Shown piece after piece: positions 62,580-64,000 of a stretch of DNA of 64,000 nucleotides; positions within the stretch are counted from its first letter, which is position 1; every line of letters starts with the position of its first letter. The notes below the pieces were generated by a model, which was not told the origin of the DNA, did no database searches, and was given only the letters and a program-made list of their open reading frames with translations. The DNA is from Litoreibacter meonggei. GTDB taxonomy: Bacteria > Pseudomonadota > Alphaproteobacteria > Rhodobacterales > Rhodobacteraceae. Both the position numbers and the translations under genes were made by a program. Where the stretch lies: assembly GCF_003663885.1 (NCBI RefSeq), contig NZ_RCCE01000006.1:186001-250000 (forward strand). The letters run 5' to 3'.

Positions 62580-63709
62580 TCCACCGCCTCCGGCCGCTCA
62601 AAAGCCATCAACCGGTTCTTTGGAAGCTCCACTGTCATCGTCCCGCCCTCGGCAAGGCTAAGCCTGCGCACGGCGTTGATCGAGAAATCCGCGATCAACT
62701 CACTCTCGCCGAAACGCTTGTGTTGTAACCGGCAGCGCCAGAACGATCCGAGGAATTCCATCTCGTCCACAACGACTTCAAGGGCGTTCTCCTCGGTTTC
62801 GACCACGTCGTCAGACCCGAGTACATGCGCCTCATCACCATGGGGGATAACGTCTTCAGGGCGAATAGCCGCGATAATCGGATGACCATCGGTGAAGTCA
62901 TGTGGCAAGGACTTCATCGTGCCATTGCCAAAGCTTACGGCACCACTTGGACCCGCTGTCGCTGGGATTTGGTTCATTTCGCCGATGAAATCGGCCACGA
63001 ACAGTGTTTTGGGGGTGCTATAGATTTCAGTCGGGGTCCCAACCTGTTCGATCACACCATCTTTCATGACCACGATACGGTCGGCCATCGCGAGGGCCTC
63101 TTCCTGATCATGCGTCACCATAACTGTCGTCACACCGAGTTTGCGTTGCAGTTCCTTGATCTCGTGGCGCAGATAGACGCGTACCTTTGCATCGAGCGCG
63201 GAAAGCGGTTCGTCAAGAAGCAGCAATCCGGGGTTGGTCGCGATTGCGCGCGCCAACGCGATCCGCTGTTGTTGCCCGCCGGACAATTGCGCCGGATATT
63301 TCTTGCTCTGATCGGCAAGCCCTACCATCGCGAGAAGCTCGGACACCCGATCAGTTATCTCGACCTTTGATCGCCCGGTATTCTCCAGTCCGAACGCCAC
63401 ATTCTTTTCAATCGTCAGGTTCGGGAACAACGCATAGGATTGAAAAACAATCCCGAAATCACGTTCAGAGGGCGGGAGGCTTGAGACATCCTTGCCGCCT
63501 TGATGCACACTGCCTTTGGTCTGCAGGTCCAGTCCCGCGATAGCGCGCAACAATGTTGTCTTGCCGCACCCCGATGGTCCCAAGAAGCAAATCAACTCAC
63601 CTTCATGGATATCCAGCGAGACGTCCTTGAGTGCGAGGAATTTTCCGAAAGCTTTCCAGAGGTTTTCAATTTTGAGATAGGGTTCTGATCCGTCAAGAGG
63701 CACGGGCAA
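62576..63709 (-). CDS. ABC transporter ATPase (FbpC/PotA type)
   Basis: This 377-residue ATPase has Walker A GPSGCGKT, signature LSGGQQQRIALARAI and Walker B LLLLDEPLSALDAKVR, followed by a C-terminal TOBE-type regulatory domain (IRPEDVIPHGDEA, EFLGSFWRCRLQ). It powers the double permease encoded next. It lies 120 bases after the binding-protein gene, with a hairpin between them. Confidence 0.88.
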   Translation of the reverse strand: MPVPLDGSEPYLKIENLWKAFGKFLALKDVSLDIHEGELICFLGPSGCGKTTLLRAIAGLDLQTKGSVHQGGKDVSSLPPSERDFGIVFQSYALFPNLTIEKNVAFGLENTGRSKVEITDRVSELLAMVGLADQSKKYPAQLSGGQQQRIALARAIATNPGLLLLDEPLSALDAKVRVYLRHEIKELQRKLGVTTVMVTHDQEEALAMADRIVVMKDGVIEQVGTPTEIYSTPKTLFVADFIGEMNQIPATAGPSGAVSFGNGTMKSLPHDFTDGHPIIAAIRPEDVIPHGDEAHVLGSDDVVETEENALEVVVDEMEFLGSFWRCRLQHKRFGESELIADFSINAVRRLSLAEGGTMTVELPKNRLMAFERPEAVE

Positions 63710-63787
63710 AGATCCTTTTTGCTGGGCTAAACAAATTCCGGGAAAGGAACCTGTCGTCTGGAAAGGGGGGAGGTGAGCCTATGGGTG

Positions 63788-63815
63788 CGAAGGGCGCCCG
63801 ATCAGGCGCCCTTCG
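63788..63815 (-). terminator. Stem-loop between binding-protein and ATPase genes
   Basis: A perfect 11-base stem (CGAAGGGCGCC with GGCGCCCTTCG) with a 6-base loop lies 14 bases after the binding-protein stop. No T-run follows on the minus strand. It probably stabilises the binding-protein mRNA or limits read-through into the ATPase gene. Confidence 0.6.
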
Positions 63816-63829
63816 ATAGTTAAGATCTC

Positions 63830-64000
63830 TTATTTAGGATCAGACTTGCCATCATAGCGGCCTGCCCATTCCTTCAAGATTGCAGCCCGATTGTTTGCTG
63901 CGAACTCAAAATCGTTGTCGATCATGGCGTCCAACAAGTTTGCTGGGAAATGCTCAACCGGTTTGGCGATGCCTGGATACGCCACAACCGCGTAGCCGAC
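63830..64000 (-). CDS. C-terminal end of a periplasmic solute-binding protein (partial)
   Basis: The minus-strand frame enters at the right edge and stops at 63830-63832, giving 56 residues. It reads VGYAVVAYPGIAKPVEHFPA and ends FAANNRAAILKEWAGRYDGKSDPK. This is the usual tail of FbpA/2-aminoethylphosphonate type binding proteins, where a late helix before a 'W..RYDGKSE' end is common. It is the first gene of the transporter operon with the ATPase and double permease. Confidence 0.8.
   Translation of the reverse strand, partial: VGYAVVAYPGIAKPVEHFPANLLDAMIDNDFEFAANNRAAILKEWAGRYDGKSDPK

Overview
The window looks like a chromosome segment of a marine alphaproteobacterium of the Roseobacter group (Rhodobacteraceae). 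I infer this from the gene content and from the style of the proteins: a complete Paracoccus-type sox cluster, an imuA-imuB-dnaE2 mutasome, an ALAS-type hemA, an inositol catabolic island and long runs of ATGA-coupled ABC transporter genes. No rRNA, tRNA, CRISPR array or intact insertion sequence was seen.

Region 1 (1-15655) is thiosulfate oxidation. soxVW and soxXYZABCDEF lie on the minus strand, and soxS, soxR and soxT on the plus strand. The minus-strand run continues past soxF into a DUF302-like protein, a 5-aminolevulinate synthase and a second YeeE/YedE (SoxT-like) transporter. A 27-base element is repeated in the soxS-soxV and soxW-soxX control regions, and a related piece lies between soxA and soxB beside a hairpin-plus-U-tract terminator. 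These are good candidates for SoxR operators. A metallo-beta-lactamase-fold protein with a degraded metal motif converges on the operon.

Region 2 (15911-38136) is a mosaic of accessory metabolism. It holds a BNR/Asp-box repeat protein, the translesion cassette imuA-imuB-dnaE2, a PfkB sugar kinase, a dipeptide/oligopeptide ABC operon with a dipeptidase and a divergent LysR regulator, a GH42 beta-galactosidase with a KDPGal aldolase and a decayed dehydrogenase, an isoquinoline-oxidoreductase-type molybdenum hydroxylase pair, and a CopC/CopD pair.

Region 3 (38516-52710) is a myo-inositol island: ABC transporter, LacI regulator, three Gfo/Idh/MocA dehydrogenases, IolE, IolD, IolC, IolB, an IolJ-type aldolase and an IolI-like isomerase. 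Perfect palindromes with the core TGCAACCGGTTGCA lie in front of both divergent units. A relic of a sugar-binding-protein gene sits next to the first one.

Region 4 (52924-60344) is the most unusual part. Two convergent modules each begin with a DUF4123 protein, the adaptor family that loads type VI secretion effectors. The plus-strand module carries a proline-rich protein ending in a metzincin-type zinc protease plus an unknown protein. The minus-strand module carries a putative PD-(D/E)xK nuclease toxin, split by an in-frame TGA inside its active site, and a tightly coupled candidate immunity gene. No VgrG, Hcp or PAAR gene was seen in the window.

Region 5 (60564-64000) is an ABC uptake operon (binding protein, ATPase, fused double permease) of the iron/2-aminoethylphosphonate type, cut by the window edge.
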